In this document: positions 9,641-18,863 of the stretch, in pieces
Layout of the letters: each line of letters opens with the position of its first letter
Position numbering within the stretch: the stretch's first letter is position 1
Source: Pseudoalteromonas sp. NBT06-2
GTDB lineage: Bacteria > Pseudomonadota > Gammaproteobacteria > Enterobacterales > Alteromonadaceae
Assembly (NCBI RefSeq): GCF_002276045.1
Contig: NZ_NQMR01000090.1
Span: 1 to 39,050, forward strand
Direction of reading: 5' to 3'
DNA: 39,050 nucleotides
Translations under genes and position numbers: made by a program
The notes under the pieces: generated by a model
Databases searched by the model: none
The model's input: only the letters and a program-made list of their open reading frames with translations
What the model was told of the DNA's origin: nothing

Positions 9641-11143
9641 GTGGAAGAAGTAGTCACTTTTTTAAATAATATTATCTGGAGTCCGGTTTTAATTTATTTA
9701 TGCCTCGGTACTGGATTATTTTTCTCTGTCTTAACTCGCTTCGTACAAATCAGATTGTTTTCTGAAATGTTTCGTTTGTTATTGTCTGGTAAAAGTTCAG
9801 ACAAAGGCATTTCTTCATTTCAAGCATTAGCAGTATCATTATCTGGTCGTGTTGGTACTGGTAATATAGCTGGTGTTGCAGCTGCAATTGGTTTCGGTGG
9901 ACCCGGTGCGGTATTTTGGATGTGGGTTGTTGCATTTTTAGGATCAGCCACAGCATATATTGAATCAACGCTTGCTCAAATTTATAAAGAAGAGGTTGAC
10001 GGTCAATATCGTGGTGGTCCAGCTTATTATATTGAAAAAGCCATGGGTCAAAAATGGTATGCATGGTTCTTTGCAATTGCAACAATCATAGCAACAGGTT
10101 TACTGTTACCTATGGTGCAATCTAATGGTATAGGTGAAGCGGTTGTTCAAGTATTTGGGCAAGGAACTACAATTGATACAGCGCTTGGTACAGTGAGCAT
10201 GATAAAAGTGTATGTCGCGACTGGCATTGTTATGTTACTTGGTTTTATCATTTTTGGTGGTGTAAAACGCATCGCTAATTTTACTCAAGTAGTTGTTCCT
10301 TTTATGGCACTAGCTTATATCATCATCGCTGTTGTAATAATTGTATTAAATATTGATCGTGTACCAGAAATATTTATGTTAATTATTGGTGATGCATTTA
10401 CACCAATGGCGGGTGTAGGTGCTGCAATTGGTTGGGGTGTAAAACGTGGTGTCTATTCTAATGAAGCTGGTCAGGGAACTGGACCACACGCAGCAGCAGC
10501 TGCAGAAGTAGAGCACCCTGCACAGCAAGGTCTAGTACAAGCATTTTCAGTATATATAGATACAATATTTGTATGTTCAGCTACTGCATTTATGATTTTG
10601 ATCACTGGTATGTATAACGTACATGTACCAGGTGCCGAGGAAACATTTATCATTCAAAACATTGCTGCAGATGTGGCTGCTAATAGCCCTGCTTATACGC
10701 AATTTGCAGTGGAGAGTGTATTTACGGGTGTAGGCAAACCGTTTATTGCGCTTGCGCTTTTCTTCTTTGCGTTTACTACAATTTTGGCTTATTACTTTAT
10801 AGCAGAAAATAATGTTTATTATATTAAGCGTACATTAAAGCTACCTGGTTTAACATTTACTTTAAAAATATTAATAATGCTTGCTACTTTTTACGGTACA
10901 GTGAAAGCTGCAGATCTTGCTTGGGCATTGGGGGATATTGGTGTTGGCATGATGGCATGGTTAAATATAATTGGTATTCTGATTATTTTCTTTATGGCAA
11001 AGCCAGCAATTAAAGCACTTAAAGACTATGAAGCTCAAAAACAAGCGGGTGTAGAAAACTACACATTTGATCCTAAAGCATTAGGCATTGAAAAAGCTGA
11101 TTTTTGGGAAAAACGCATTAAAAATAAACAGAACGAGCAATAA
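9641..11143 (+). CDS. sodium:alanine/glycine symporter (AGCS family)
   Basis: This is an integral inner-membrane carrier of 500 residues that should import alanine or glycine with sodium. It has about ten to eleven hydrophobic segments. The signature region VSLSGRVGTGNIAGVAAAI occurs near residue 65, and other family stretches include GGPAYYIEKAMG, SNEAGQGTGPHAAAAA and the helix ALALFFFAFTTILAYYFIAE. I chose the GTG at 9641 because GGAG sits ten bases upstream and the ATG at 9628 is out of frame. It is a single-gene unit with a terminator after it. The short upstream region has no visible glycine riboswitch. Substrate is inferred from the family; alanine versus glycine cannot be told from sequence alone. 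Confidence 0.92.
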   Translation: MEEVVTFLNNIIWSPVLIYLCLGTGLFFSVLTRFVQIRLFSEMFRLLLSGKSSDKGISSFQALAVSLSGRVGTGNIAGVAAAIGFGGPGAVFWMWVVAFLGSATAYIESTLAQIYKEEVDGQYRGGPAYYIEKAMGQKWYAWFFAIATIIATGLLLPMVQSNGIGEAVVQVFGQGTTIDTALGTVSMIKVYVATGIVMLLGFIIFGGVKRIANFTQVVVPFMALAYIIIAVVIIVLNIDRVPEIFMLIIGDAFTPMAGVGAAIGWGVKRGVYSNEAGQGTGPHAAAAAEVEHPAQQGLVQAFSVYIDTIFVCSATAFMILITGMYNVHVPGAEETFIIQNIAADVAANSPAYTQFAVESVFTGVGKPFIALALFFFAFTTILAYYFIAENNVYYIKRTLKLPGLTFTLKILIMLATFYGTVKAADLAWALGDIGVGMMAWLNIIGILIIFFMAKPAIKALKDYEAQKQAGVENYTFDPKALGIEKADFWEKRIKNKQNEQ

Positions 11144-11153
11144 CTAATTTAAA

Positions 11154-11177
11154 AGCCATCGAGAGATGGCTTTTTTA
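11154..11177 (+). terminator. terminator after the AGCS symporter
   Basis: AGCCATC-GAGA-GATGGCT followed by a T-run: a perfect 7-bp stem with a tetraloop. Confidence 0.92.
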
Positions 11178-11240
11178 TTACCTAAATATGGTAAGATTAT
11201 CACTCACACATTATAAAAGAACAGTTAAAGGTTATTTAAA

Positions 11241-12368
11241 ATGAAGATATCAAGTCAATTTGATAGTGGTAATATTGTTGTAAAAACTGCAGAGAATCCG
11301 TTAGATATTCAATTAGAGATACAAAAAGATCATCAATCGGATTTTTTCCAGTGGTTTCACTTTCGTTTAGAAACACAACAAGATCAACTTCATAAAATAA
11401 ATATTATTAACTTAGAAAGCTCAGCTTATCCTGAAGGCTGGGATAATTATCAAGCAGTAGCCTCATATGATCGTCAAACTTGGTTCAGATTGCCGTGTTC
11501 TTATGAAAACGGTACATTGACGATAGAGTGTGAACCTGAACGTCCACATTTATATATCGCTTATTTCGCACCTTATAGCTATGAACGTCACCTAGACTTA
11601 GTTTATTGGGCACAAGGTCATGAGATTTGTGAAATTGAAACATTGGGTCAAACAATAGATGATCGGGATATGACTGTATTATGCATTGGTGAACCTTCTT
11701 CAGATAAAAAGAATATCTGGATCACGGCACGTCAGCACCCTGGTGAAACTATGGCAGAGTGGTTTGTTGAAGGACTATTACACAAACTATTAGATGATGA
11801 AGACTGTCATGCTGCAGCATTATTGTCAAAAGCTGTATTTTATATCGTGCCTAATATGAATCCGGATGGAAGTGTTCGTGGTCATTTGCGTACAAATGCA
11901 AAAGGTGTAAATTTAAATAGAGAATGGCAAACGCCGACAATGGATAACAGCCCTGAAGTATTTTTAGTTCGTGAAAAAATGTTTTCAACAGGTGTTGATA
12001 TGTTTTTAGATATTCACGGTGATGAAGCGTTACCATATAACTTTGTAGCGGGTTCAGAAGGGATCCCAAGCTATAATGATAAAATGAAGTCATTAGAGGA
12101 TTCATTTAAGTCAGCGCTATTAACCATTACTCCAGAATTTCAAGATGAATTTGGTTATCCAAAAGATGAACCAAATCAAGCAAATCTAACGGTAGGTTCT
12201 TGTTGGGTAGCAGAAGAATTTAAATGCCTGTCTTATACAGTAGAAATGCCCTTTAAAGATAATATCAATTTGCCAGATGCAGATTATGGTTGGTCAGATA
12301 GGCGTTCTTATTCATTTGGTCAAGATACATTAGCAGCGATTGTAAATGTTGTTGATAATTTAAGATAA
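11241..12368 (+). CDS. M14-type cytosolic zinc carboxypeptidase
   Basis: This is a metallocarboxypeptidase of the M14 cytosolic (AGBL/Nna1-like) group, 375 residues with no signal peptide. The N-terminal 140 residues form the beta-rich domain typical of this group (WFHFRLETQQ early, then YFAPYSYERHLD). The zinc site is HPGE within ARQHPGETMAEWF, with the third ligand in LDIHGDE. The substrate-binding NPDGSVRGHLRTN and the catalytic glutamate region YTVEMPF are present. In eukaryotes relatives remove glutamates from protein tails; the bacterial substrate is unknown. The ATG follows AAAGGTTATTTAAA. The gene is monocistronic, between two terminators. Confidence 0.93.
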   Translation: MKISSQFDSGNIVVKTAENPLDIQLEIQKDHQSDFFQWFHFRLETQQDQLHKINIINLESSAYPEGWDNYQAVASYDRQTWFRLPCSYENGTLTIECEPERPHLYIAYFAPYSYERHLDLVYWAQGHEICEIETLGQTIDDRDMTVLCIGEPSSDKKNIWITARQHPGETMAEWFVEGLLHKLLDDEDCHAAALLSKAVFYIVPNMNPDGSVRGHLRTNAKGVNLNREWQTPTMDNSPEVFLVREKMFSTGVDMFLDIHGDEALPYNFVAGSEGIPSYNDKMKSLEDSFKSALLTITPEFQDEFGYPKDEPNQANLTVGSCWVAEEFKCLSYTVEMPFKDNINLPDADYGWSDRRSYSFGQDTLAAIVNVVDNLR

Positions 12369-12431
12369 AAGACCCCGTATTTAATTGCATTAGTTTAAAA
12401 GACAAAGGCAACTAAGCCTGATAGAATAAAC

Positions 12432-12456
12432 AGCGCTCATTAGGGCGCTTTTTTAT
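12432..12456 (+). terminator. terminator after the M14 carboxypeptidase
   Basis: AGCGC-TCATTAGG-GCGCT with a following T-run (TTTTTTATT). Confidence 0.8.
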
Positions 12457-12505
12457 TCTTTTTATTTTATTCTAGTGCCGATATGCATATGTAGGAGCTT
12501 TATAG

Positions 12506-12832
12506 ATGGCAATTATCGCCTGCCCAAGTTGTGCTAAGCAAATTTCAGATAAACATCAGCAATGCCCCCATTGTGATATTAATATAAATAACTTAGATAT
12601 TGAAGATAAAAAAAGAATTGCTTCAGAAGTAAAGCTTAAGAAAAAACAGCAAATTATGAATCATTCTTTCATTGCTTTGATTATTTTTTTATCAGGTTTT
12701 TTAGTTTTATATACACGTACTCCAGAACAAGATTCAGTAGAGTTATTAATCGCTCGTTCAGCCATTGCTATTGGTTTTATTTGGTATTTGATTAATCGTA
12801 TTCGCCTTTTATTTATAAAGAAGACTAAATAA
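12506..12832 (+). CDS. small zinc-ribbon membrane protein
   Basis: The 108-residue protein has an N-terminal zinc ribbon, CPSC (residues 6-9) paired with CPHC (21-24), a charged linker, and two hydrophobic segments (about 52-70 and 82-102) that should cross the inner membrane. The ATG follows TAGGAG. It ends immediately before the YeaC-like gene (TAAATG), so it heads a three-gene operon with the YeaC and DUF349 genes. I do not recognise a named family; similar zinc-ribbon/TM proteins are annotated as hypothetical. Function unknown. Confidence 0.8.
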   Translation: MAIIACPSCAKQISDKHQQCPHCDININNLDIEDKKRIASEVKLKKKQQIMNHSFIALIIFLSGFLVLYTRTPEQDSVELLIARSAIAIGFIWYLINRIRLLFIKKTK

Positions 12833-13114
12833 ATGAATTTAGAACATCTGATAAGTAATATCACCCCAGAATTATTCGAACGTTTAAAATATGGTGCAGC
12901 AACAGGACGTTGGCCTGATGGTGTCGCTTTATCTGATGCACAAAAAGAGCAAACAGTGCAATTAGTAATGCTTTATCAAGCAAGAGTAGAACAATCCAAT
13001 GAACAGTTTACTATCTCAAGTGATGGTGAAATGGTTATGAAATCGAAACGTGAATTAAAATCACAATTTGCAGAACAAAAAGAGATAGCAAGGTTTAATG
13101 AAAATGATATTTAA
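12833..13114 (+). CDS. YeaC family protein (DUF1315)
   Basis: The protein has 93 residues. The pattern near the N-terminus, ITPELFERLKYGAATGRWPDG, followed by LSDAQKEQTVQLVMLYQA, is the hallmark of the YeaC/DUF1315 family. No transmembrane segment or signal is present, so it is expected in the cytoplasm. Its function is unknown. It starts directly after the zinc-ribbon gene and its last 17 bases overlap the DUF349 gene, so all three are co-translated or tightly coupled. Confidence 0.88.
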   Translation: MNLEHLISNITPELFERLKYGAATGRWPDGVALSDAQKEQTVQLVMLYQARVEQSNEQFTISSDGEMVMKSKRELKSQFAEQKEIARFNENDI

Positions 13115-15815
13115 GCACTTATTCACCCCTAAATGGAAACATCCTAAACTATCAATTAGATTGGGTGCTGTTGATAAATTAAATATTAGCGATGAGAATG
13201 ACGCCAAAATATTAGACGACCTTGCATTTTCTGACGATGCTGGTGAAGTAAGAAAAAAAGCTTTAAACAAATTAAATAATATTGCTCTTTGGTACAAAGC
13301 ATTTAAAAACGATCAGTCAAAAAGCATAAAAGATTTAGCTGAGCAACATGTTTCTAAAGCAGTATTAAATAGTGGAGACAATTTACCAGCCGATATTAAA
13401 GCTGAATACATCGAAACTTGTAATAAAAATAGTTTATTAGAAAAACTTGCTTTAGAAGATAAATGTTTAAGTTTAAGAATAAAATTATTAAAACGCTTAG
13501 CAAAAGTTAACTTAATAGAAACAGCATTCAAGCAAGGGGATGAAACATTCCAACTCGCTATTTTTGATTTAGTTGAGCAGTATAAATTACTTAAAATATG
13601 TAAAAGTAAAGCAATCGGTAATGTAAGTACAAAAATCGAACATTCCTTAACACAGCAAAAGTTAGCAAAAGAAATGCCGCTTGTCGTAAAAAAAGAAGTG
13701 AAACTTATTTTAGCTAAGCTGAATGCATTAAGAGAAAAAGCTGATTATGAACTTGTTAAAACACAATCAGAAATATTAAAAAGAAATTGGCAAGCATTAG
13801 AGCTTAAATGGTTAACTGAAGAGCAATTAGATACAGCAAACGTAAAATATCTAACTTTAGAAACAAAACTAGAAATCGTTTTAGCTAAGTTGGAAAATGA
13901 ACACAATGAAAAGCTTGCGTTAATAGCCTCTAAGGTTAAAGCAAAAGCTGCATTAGAACATTTTAATGGATTGATAAATAAAATAGATGAGCAATTAACA
14001 CTTAGTCTACTAACACCGTCAGAAGAAAGTACTGCAGAGTTAACTGTACAATTAAATAATGCTCAGCAAGAACTTAGTGACTACACTCCTAAGCTAACTG
14101 AGCATGTTAGTTTACAAAAATCATTTGATAACTTCTCAAAACAAATTAAAACTTTACCTGAGCTTATTAGTAGTTCAGAAGCTTTCAATGAAGAGCTGGC
14201 TAAATTTAAAAATTTAAGTGTTCCAACCAATGTTACGCAATATGATGAATCTTTATCTGCATTTGTCCAATGGCAAAAACGTGTTAAAAGTTTACTTCTA
14301 AAAATGCCTGCATCCATTAAACACACCAATTCAATTGCGTTTAATATTTTGATAACTCAATGGAAAAAAGAAACTCAAGATTTAAAACTAGGTTTAGAAA
14401 ATGCAAAAAAACAATCTCATAAAAAATTGAGAGATTTACAAAGACTATTAGAACAAGGCCGTTACAATATTGCATTTGGTGTATTTAAGGGGATGGATGA
14501 GATCTTTCAAACCTTAACACCAAGCTATCAAACTCACTTAGTAAATGATTATGAGCAAATTCAAAACGCACTAGCCAAAGCGCAAGAGTGGCAACAATAT
14601 ATTGCTGAACCTAAACGTGATGAATTAATCAGTGAATTAAAAGAATTAATTTCACAAGAGTGTGGAGATGCTAAAGCACGATCAGGGCAAGTTAAGCTGT
14701 TTAGAAAACGCTGGAATGAACTTGGCAGAATCAATAGTGAAGATGCAAAGTTAAAAGCAAATGAATTCGACTTATTACTTGAGCAAGCTTTTGCTCCATG
14801 TAGAATATTTTTTGCAGAACAAGAAGCACAAAGGCAAACGCATCTGATTGAACGTAAACTAATTATTGAAAAAATGATTGCTTTAAACTCTTTACCTACA
14901 GAGAGTATAACTGAATTTAAAACGCTTGAAACAGAGTACAACAAATTATCTAAAACTTGGCGTCAAGCAGGCTCTGTTGATTCTCAAGTTTACCAAGTAT
15001 TATTAAGCGATTATAAAAATGCTGAAAAGTTGATTGTTACTTTGATCAAAGCAAAGCACAAATACAATGCTGAGCTCAAAACTGCCTTATTGGAAAAAGC
15101 AGTATTATTGACTTCTAGTGAAGATATTGCTCTAGCTTGCGAGCAATTAAAACAATTACAGGAACAGTGGAAGAATATTGGCTTTTCAGGGAATAAAGCC
15201 GAAAACGATTTGTGGCAAGCATTTAGAAAATGTAATGACGATATTTTTTCACAAAGAGAAACAGTTAAACAACAGCAAGAAAAGCAAATTAGTGCTCAAA
15301 GTATTGAGCTTGAAGCAGGTTTAAACGCATTAAATATAAAGTTTTCACAAGCAAACTCAGCGCAATTACATGCACTATTAAAAGAAGTGAATGCATTTTA
15401 TACAACAGTACCTTACTCATTTAAAGGGATTAAATCTCAAATAAATTATCTGTCAGAAAACATCGTTTCTAAGATTTCTCACTTAGAAAATGAGGCTAAA
15501 TCAGAGCAATACACAGCGCTATTTGACTCTCTAGTGAATGATTATATTGTTCCCATATCTTGGCTTAAAGCAGTAAAAGGTATTAAGTTATCAAGAGAAC
15601 AGTTAACTGTTCGTATGGAAATATTAGCTAAAATAGAAACACCTGCTTGTGATGCGAAACTTAAAATGGACGAACAAATAGCAATGTTAAGTGAAAAAAT
15701 GCTAGGTGAGCAGAATCAATTAAATGATTTACTTGAGAAATGGTTGAATGTATCTGAATTTTCAAAACAGGATATAAGTTTAGTACACAGAGTTAAGCCA
15801 ATTTTCACAACTTAA
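13098..15815 (+). CDS. large DUF349 repeat protein
   Basis: This is a 905-residue cytoplasmic, almost entirely helical and charged protein. Residues 1-170 resemble HEAT-like helical pairs (HPKLSIRLGAVDKL; DDAGEVRKKALNKL). Later parts contain repeated DUF349 units recognised by patterns such as ILKRNWQALELKW, KLFRKRWNELGRI, LSKTWRQAG and LQEQWKNIGFSG, where a tryptophan follows a helix about every 70-75 residues. DUF349 function is unknown. I chose the ATG at 13098 because AAGG lies eight bases upstream; a second ATG two codons on is possible. It overlaps the YeaC-like gene and closes the operon before a bidirectional terminator. Confidence 0.9.
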   Translation: MKMIFKHLFTPKWKHPKLSIRLGAVDKLNISDENDAKILDDLAFSDDAGEVRKKALNKLNNIALWYKAFKNDQSKSIKDLAEQHVSKAVLNSGDNLPADIKAEYIETCNKNSLLEKLALEDKCLSLRIKLLKRLAKVNLIETAFKQGDETFQLAIFDLVEQYKLLKICKSKAIGNVSTKIEHSLTQQKLAKEMPLVVKKEVKLILAKLNALREKADYELVKTQSEILKRNWQALELKWLTEEQLDTANVKYLTLETKLEIVLAKLENEHNEKLALIASKVKAKAALEHFNGLINKIDEQLTLSLLTPSEESTAELTVQLNNAQQELSDYTPKLTEHVSLQKSFDNFSKQIKTLPELISSSEAFNEELAKFKNLSVPTNVTQYDESLSAFVQWQKRVKSLLLKMPASIKHTNSIAFNILITQWKKETQDLKLGLENAKKQSHKKLRDLQRLLEQGRYNIAFGVFKGMDEIFQTLTPSYQTHLVNDYEQIQNALAKAQEWQQYIAEPKRDELISELKELISQECGDAKARSGQVKLFRKRWNELGRINSEDAKLKANEFDLLLEQAFAPCRIFFAEQEAQRQTHLIERKLIIEKMIALNSLPTESITEFKTLETEYNKLSKTWRQAGSVDSQVYQVLLSDYKNAEKLIVTLIKAKHKYNAELKTALLEKAVLLTSSEDIALACEQLKQLQEQWKNIGFSGNKAENDLWQAFRKCNDDIFSQRETVKQQQEKQISAQSIELEAGLNALNIKFSQANSAQLHALLKEVNAFYTTVPYSFKGIKSQINYLSENIVSKISHLENEAKSEQYTALFDSLVNDYIVPISWLKAVKGIKLSREQLTVRMEILAKIETPACDAKLKMDEQIAMLSEKMLGEQNQLNDLLEKWLNVSEFSKQDISLVHRVKPIFTT

Positions 15816-15826
15816 ATAGATTATTT

Positions 15827-15857
15827 AAAAAGCCAGATGTGAATATCTGGCTTTTTT
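15827..15857. terminator. bidirectional terminator
   Basis: AGCCAGAT-GTGAAT-ATCTGGCT (15831-15852) is flanked by an A-run on the left and a T-run on the right. It lies between the convergent DUF349 and dGTPase-like genes and can serve both. Confidence 0.92.
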
Positions 15858-15899
15858 GTTTCCAACCTTATTTTCCGTGTGGAATTGCTATTAGCTGTA

Positions 15900-17195
15900 T
15901 TAGTCTAATTGTGCTGCAAATAGTCTGTTATGTACTTTATAGGCATATTCATCAGACATACCAGCAATATAATCACAAATTATCCTATTTCCACAGCCTG
16001 TTTCTTCATACAATTCTTGCCATCTAACTTGCGTATTTTTAGGTAGTAATCTCAGTGGATCACTCGAAAAGGCACCAAACAATTCAATAATCAATTTCTG
16101 ACCTTTAAACTCGATTTGTTGCATGTGGGGTTGACGAATTAATAGTTTATTTATAAAACGTTTCAGAACTTGCAAGATTTCCTTGTATTCAGCGGGTAAA
16201 CATAAACTATAAGATAATAGAGGGGATGAAAATCCATGGTTATTTGTTTCTATACGGTTTTCGGTAATAAATAAATTAACGAACTCACCAATAGCGTCTT
16301 TGCGATCGCAGTGATGTTTAGAGAATAGTTTTTGTGTGATGCGGGAAATATTTCCTTTGATCCATTGGCTTGATATTTGATTTAATTCATGTAGCGCAAC
16401 ATCTTCCCATTGGGATAAACTAATAATTCCTGTCGCGATAGCATCTTCTAAATCATGGACGGCATAAGCAATATCATCAGCTAATTCCATAATAGAAGCA
16501 TCTAAGGATTTATTAATTGTCCTGTTGCGATATTTATCCAGAGATTTATTTTTTCTAATTAAGGTTTTGTCTGTGTCACAAAGCGGGCTTAATATCCAAT
16601 CAAATACTGTCTTATCATCTTTATATAGTCCCTTTGCTGGTTTCCAATGGTCAGCTTTGATATAAGGTAAATCTGGATCAATATCAGGTTGTTTGATCCA
16701 TAATTCATCGATAAATTCTGGATACTTAATAAACCCTAGTAAAGTTCTTCTGGTTAAGTTCATGCCATAATTTTGGGTATAGGGTTCAAGTTTTGATACA
16801 ATTCTTAAAGTTTGTGCGTTGCCTTCAAACCCTCCACTATTCCTCATCATATAATTAAGTGCAATTTCTCCTCCATGACCGAATGGAGGGTGGCCGATAT
16901 CGTGTGCTAAGCATAATGTTTCAATTTGACTGCGACATGGCAAAAAATCAGTGTTTTTCAGTGTGCTTCTAAGTTGCCCTAATATTCCACTGCCAATTTG
17001 AGCAACTTCCAATGAGTGTGTAAGCCTAGTTCGATAAAAGTCATCTACTCCAATTCCCATTATTTGTGTTTTGGCTTGCAAGCGTCTAAAAGCTGCAGCG
17101 TGTATTATTCGTGATCTATCTTTTTGAAAAGCAGTACGATGATCATTTGGTCTATTTTTATCTTCAGTACAACGTCTTTGAAACCAAGCATTCAT
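15900..17195 (-). CDS. dGTPase-like HD-domain triphosphohydrolase
   Basis: This 431-residue protein should hydrolyse dGTP (or other dNTPs) to the deoxynucleoside and triphosphate. The N-terminus has the family stretch NDHRTAFQKDRSRIIHAAAF. The HD metal site is visible as H in RLTHSLEVAQIG, HD in CLAHDIGHPPFGHGGE, and a further D in ELADDIAYAVHDLEDA. The length fits the type-2 dGTPases of about 430-450 residues rather than the E. coli Dgt of about 505. I chose ATG 17195 over the GTG one codon earlier because GGAA sits about ten bases upstream. It is a single gene with no defence gene neighbours; an anti-phage role is possible for the family but nothing here shows it. Confidence 0.88.
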   Translation of the reverse strand: MNAWFQRRCTEDKNRPNDHRTAFQKDRSRIIHAAAFRRLQAKTQIMGIGVDDFYRTRLTHSLEVAQIGSGILGQLRSTLKNTDFLPCRSQIETLCLAHDIGHPPFGHGGEIALNYMMRNSGGFEGNAQTLRIVSKLEPYTQNYGMNLTRRTLLGFIKYPEFIDELWIKQPDIDPDLPYIKADHWKPAKGLYKDDKTVFDWILSPLCDTDKTLIRKNKSLDKYRNRTINKSLDASIMELADDIAYAVHDLEDAIATGIISLSQWEDVALHELNQISSQWIKGNISRITQKLFSKHHCDRKDAIGEFVNLFITENRIETNNHGFSSPLLSYSLCLPAEYKEILQVLKRFINKLLIRQPHMQQIEFKGQKLIIELFGAFSSDPLRLLPKNTQVRWQELYEETGCGNRIICDYIAGMSDEYAYKVHNRLFAAQLD

Positions 17196-17506
17196 CACAA
17201 TATTCCATATTTATTTGTAACAAGTTATAAGAGTTTATCAATACATTTGTTAGATTTATATCATAAACTTAGTGTATGCCAATTTGTGCAGAGGTAACAA
17301 TAACTTTACCTATAATTAGATCATTTATAATGATCATATATTATGAGAAATGGTATGAGTTTTTTTATAAACGAACAACATCAAAAGTATTTGGGAAAGT
17401 AAAATTTAACTTACCTAAGTCATAAAAAGTAAGTGAATTTATCGCACTATTAGCTTTTTATTTAGTTTCAAGTAGATAATACTTGATGTAATTGTATGTT
17501 GTTATA

Positions 17507-17820
17507 TATACCCAAGCCACTTCAAGATGTGAGGTTCAGGACTGCTGAGCAATTCATGATCTAGGCGCATCTTTGCATTAATGGTTACTCCCTTAAAAAA
17601 AGATGGACCGGCAATATGCTCCTGCATTGCTCTAGTACCTACATCCATGCAGGCAACAACGAGCATGATTTGCTCAGAAGTCCCTGTAAGGTTGGTTTAT
17701 AAATACTTTATGCAGCGTTATTGATTTTGAAAAGGGAATAACCATGTTCTTCAATCAATGCCTTGCCTAAAGCATTTCTAATTCCAACTGAATCCTGCAT
17801 CTTGAAGTGGTTTGGGTATA
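17507..17820. mobile_element. MITE-like element, copy 1
   Basis: This 314-bp element is bounded by terminal inverted repeats: it opens TATACCCAAGCCACTTCAAG and closes with the complement, differing at one position over about 22 bases. A second copy at 24873-25185 in the same orientation differs by three substitutions and one base in an A-run. It has no transposase; the only frame is a 30-codon minus-strand stretch (17800-17708, MQDSVGIRNALGKALIEEHG and ten more residues). It sits in the 17199-18050 gap, where no other gene is seen. Target duplications are unclear because both flanks are TA-rich. Confidence 0.85.
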
Positions 17821-17902
17821 TATCTACAGACATCGTAAATATGACGTAAATGAGGGCGACTCTATGTACTATAGTCACATTCGCGTTTTTTTTGAAAGAA
17901 GG

Positions 17903-17922
17903 TATAATATTGCCAAATTTGG
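17903..17922 (+). promoter_or_regulatory. candidate -10 box and palindrome upstream of bax-like gene
   Basis: TATAAT at 17903-17908 is followed by the palindrome CCAAATTTGG (17913-17922), a possible operator. It lies about 130 bases upstream of the glucosaminidase start. No convincing -35 box was found, so this is tentative. Confidence 0.3.
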
Positions 17923-18050
17923 TAGGGTTGTGTGGTAAAAGGATTTTTTATTTAAGCACTTTACTTAGGTTATATTTTTATAAGTCGTATATAACAACCC
18001 TGTATTAGTATCATTAAAGTTTAATTGGTACAAACAAAGAGGAATTTTTA

Positions 18051-18863
18051 ATGCTTAAGAACCTATTGCGTATTTTCGTGATTACTTTAACCTTGTACGG
18101 AATCGTATATCCATTTTTAATCAACTCGCCAAAAAAAACTGAAATACTAACGCTCGTTAAAGAAATAAAAGTAGTAAATGTTAAAGTAGAGCAGCCTTTG
18201 CACTCAGTAAATTTGCCTGACTTCGCAGCAATAAAAGATATTAAACTAAAAAAGAAAACATTTTTTAATTATATTAAACCCCATGTAAAAGCGGCAAATG
18301 AACAAATTTTACAGCAAAGAGCGCAGTTAGAAATTGCCTTAATGATGTTGCAATTTGATGACTCTTTATCAGATAAGCAGCTTAAGCAGGTGATTGCTAT
18401 TTTTAAACAATATAAAGTTAAACATACAGTTGATATTCAAGGTATTCGTTTAGCACTTACGCGTGTTGATATTGTGCCAAGTGAGCTTGCGTTAATGCAG
18501 GCTGCCAATGAATCGGCATGGGGAAGTTCTCGTTTTGCTCGAATAGGTCTGAATTTCTTTGGTCAATGGTGCTTTAAAAAAGGTTGTGGCATGGTACCTA
18601 AAAGTAGAAATACAGGTGCAAATCATGAGGTTGCAGCTTATAAATCAGTTCGTTCCGCTGTAAATGCTTATTTTTATAATATAAACACAAATAGAGCTTA
18701 TAAATCTTTGCGTGATATTAGGGCGCAACAAAGAAAAAATCAACAAGAACCTTCTGCAGAAGGCTTAGCTAAAGGGCTACTTGCTTATTCAGAACGTGGA
18801 GAAGCTTATGTTGATGAAATTAGCCATATGATACGTTTAAATCAGGAATATTTTAGTGAGTAA
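18051..18863 (+). CDS. Bax-like glucosaminidase-domain protein
   Basis: This is a 270-residue envelope protein with one N-terminal hydrophobic segment (about 5-25), serving as signal or anchor. The C-terminal half is a glucosaminidase/lysozyme-like domain: VPSELALMQAANESAWGSSR carries the likely catalytic glutamate, followed by GLNFFGQWCFKKGCGMVP and the YKSVRSAVNAYFYNIN segment. It should cleave the glycan of peptidoglycan in the periplasm. The pattern matches E. coli Bax and relatives. The ATG follows AAAGAGGAATTTTTA. Its last bases overlap the next gene by eight bases, which couples the two. Confidence 0.88.
   Translation: MLKNLLRIFVITLTLYGIVYPFLINSPKKTEILTLVKEIKVVNVKVEQPLHSVNLPDFAAIKDIKLKKKTFFNYIKPHVKAANEQILQQRAQLEIALMMLQFDDSLSDKQLKQVIAIFKQYKVKHTVDIQGIRLALTRVDIVPSELALMQAANESAWGSSRFARIGLNFFGQWCFKKGCGMVPKSRNTGANHEVAAYKSVRSAVNAYFYNINTNRAYKSLRDIRAQQRKNQQEPSAEGLAKGLLAYSERGEAYVDEISHMIRLNQEYFSE

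Noticed and set aside
15900..17195. dGTPase-like gene as an anti-phage system
   Set aside because: Single gene among core genes, with no neighbouring defence genes or mobile context; housekeeping dNTP control is the simpler reading.
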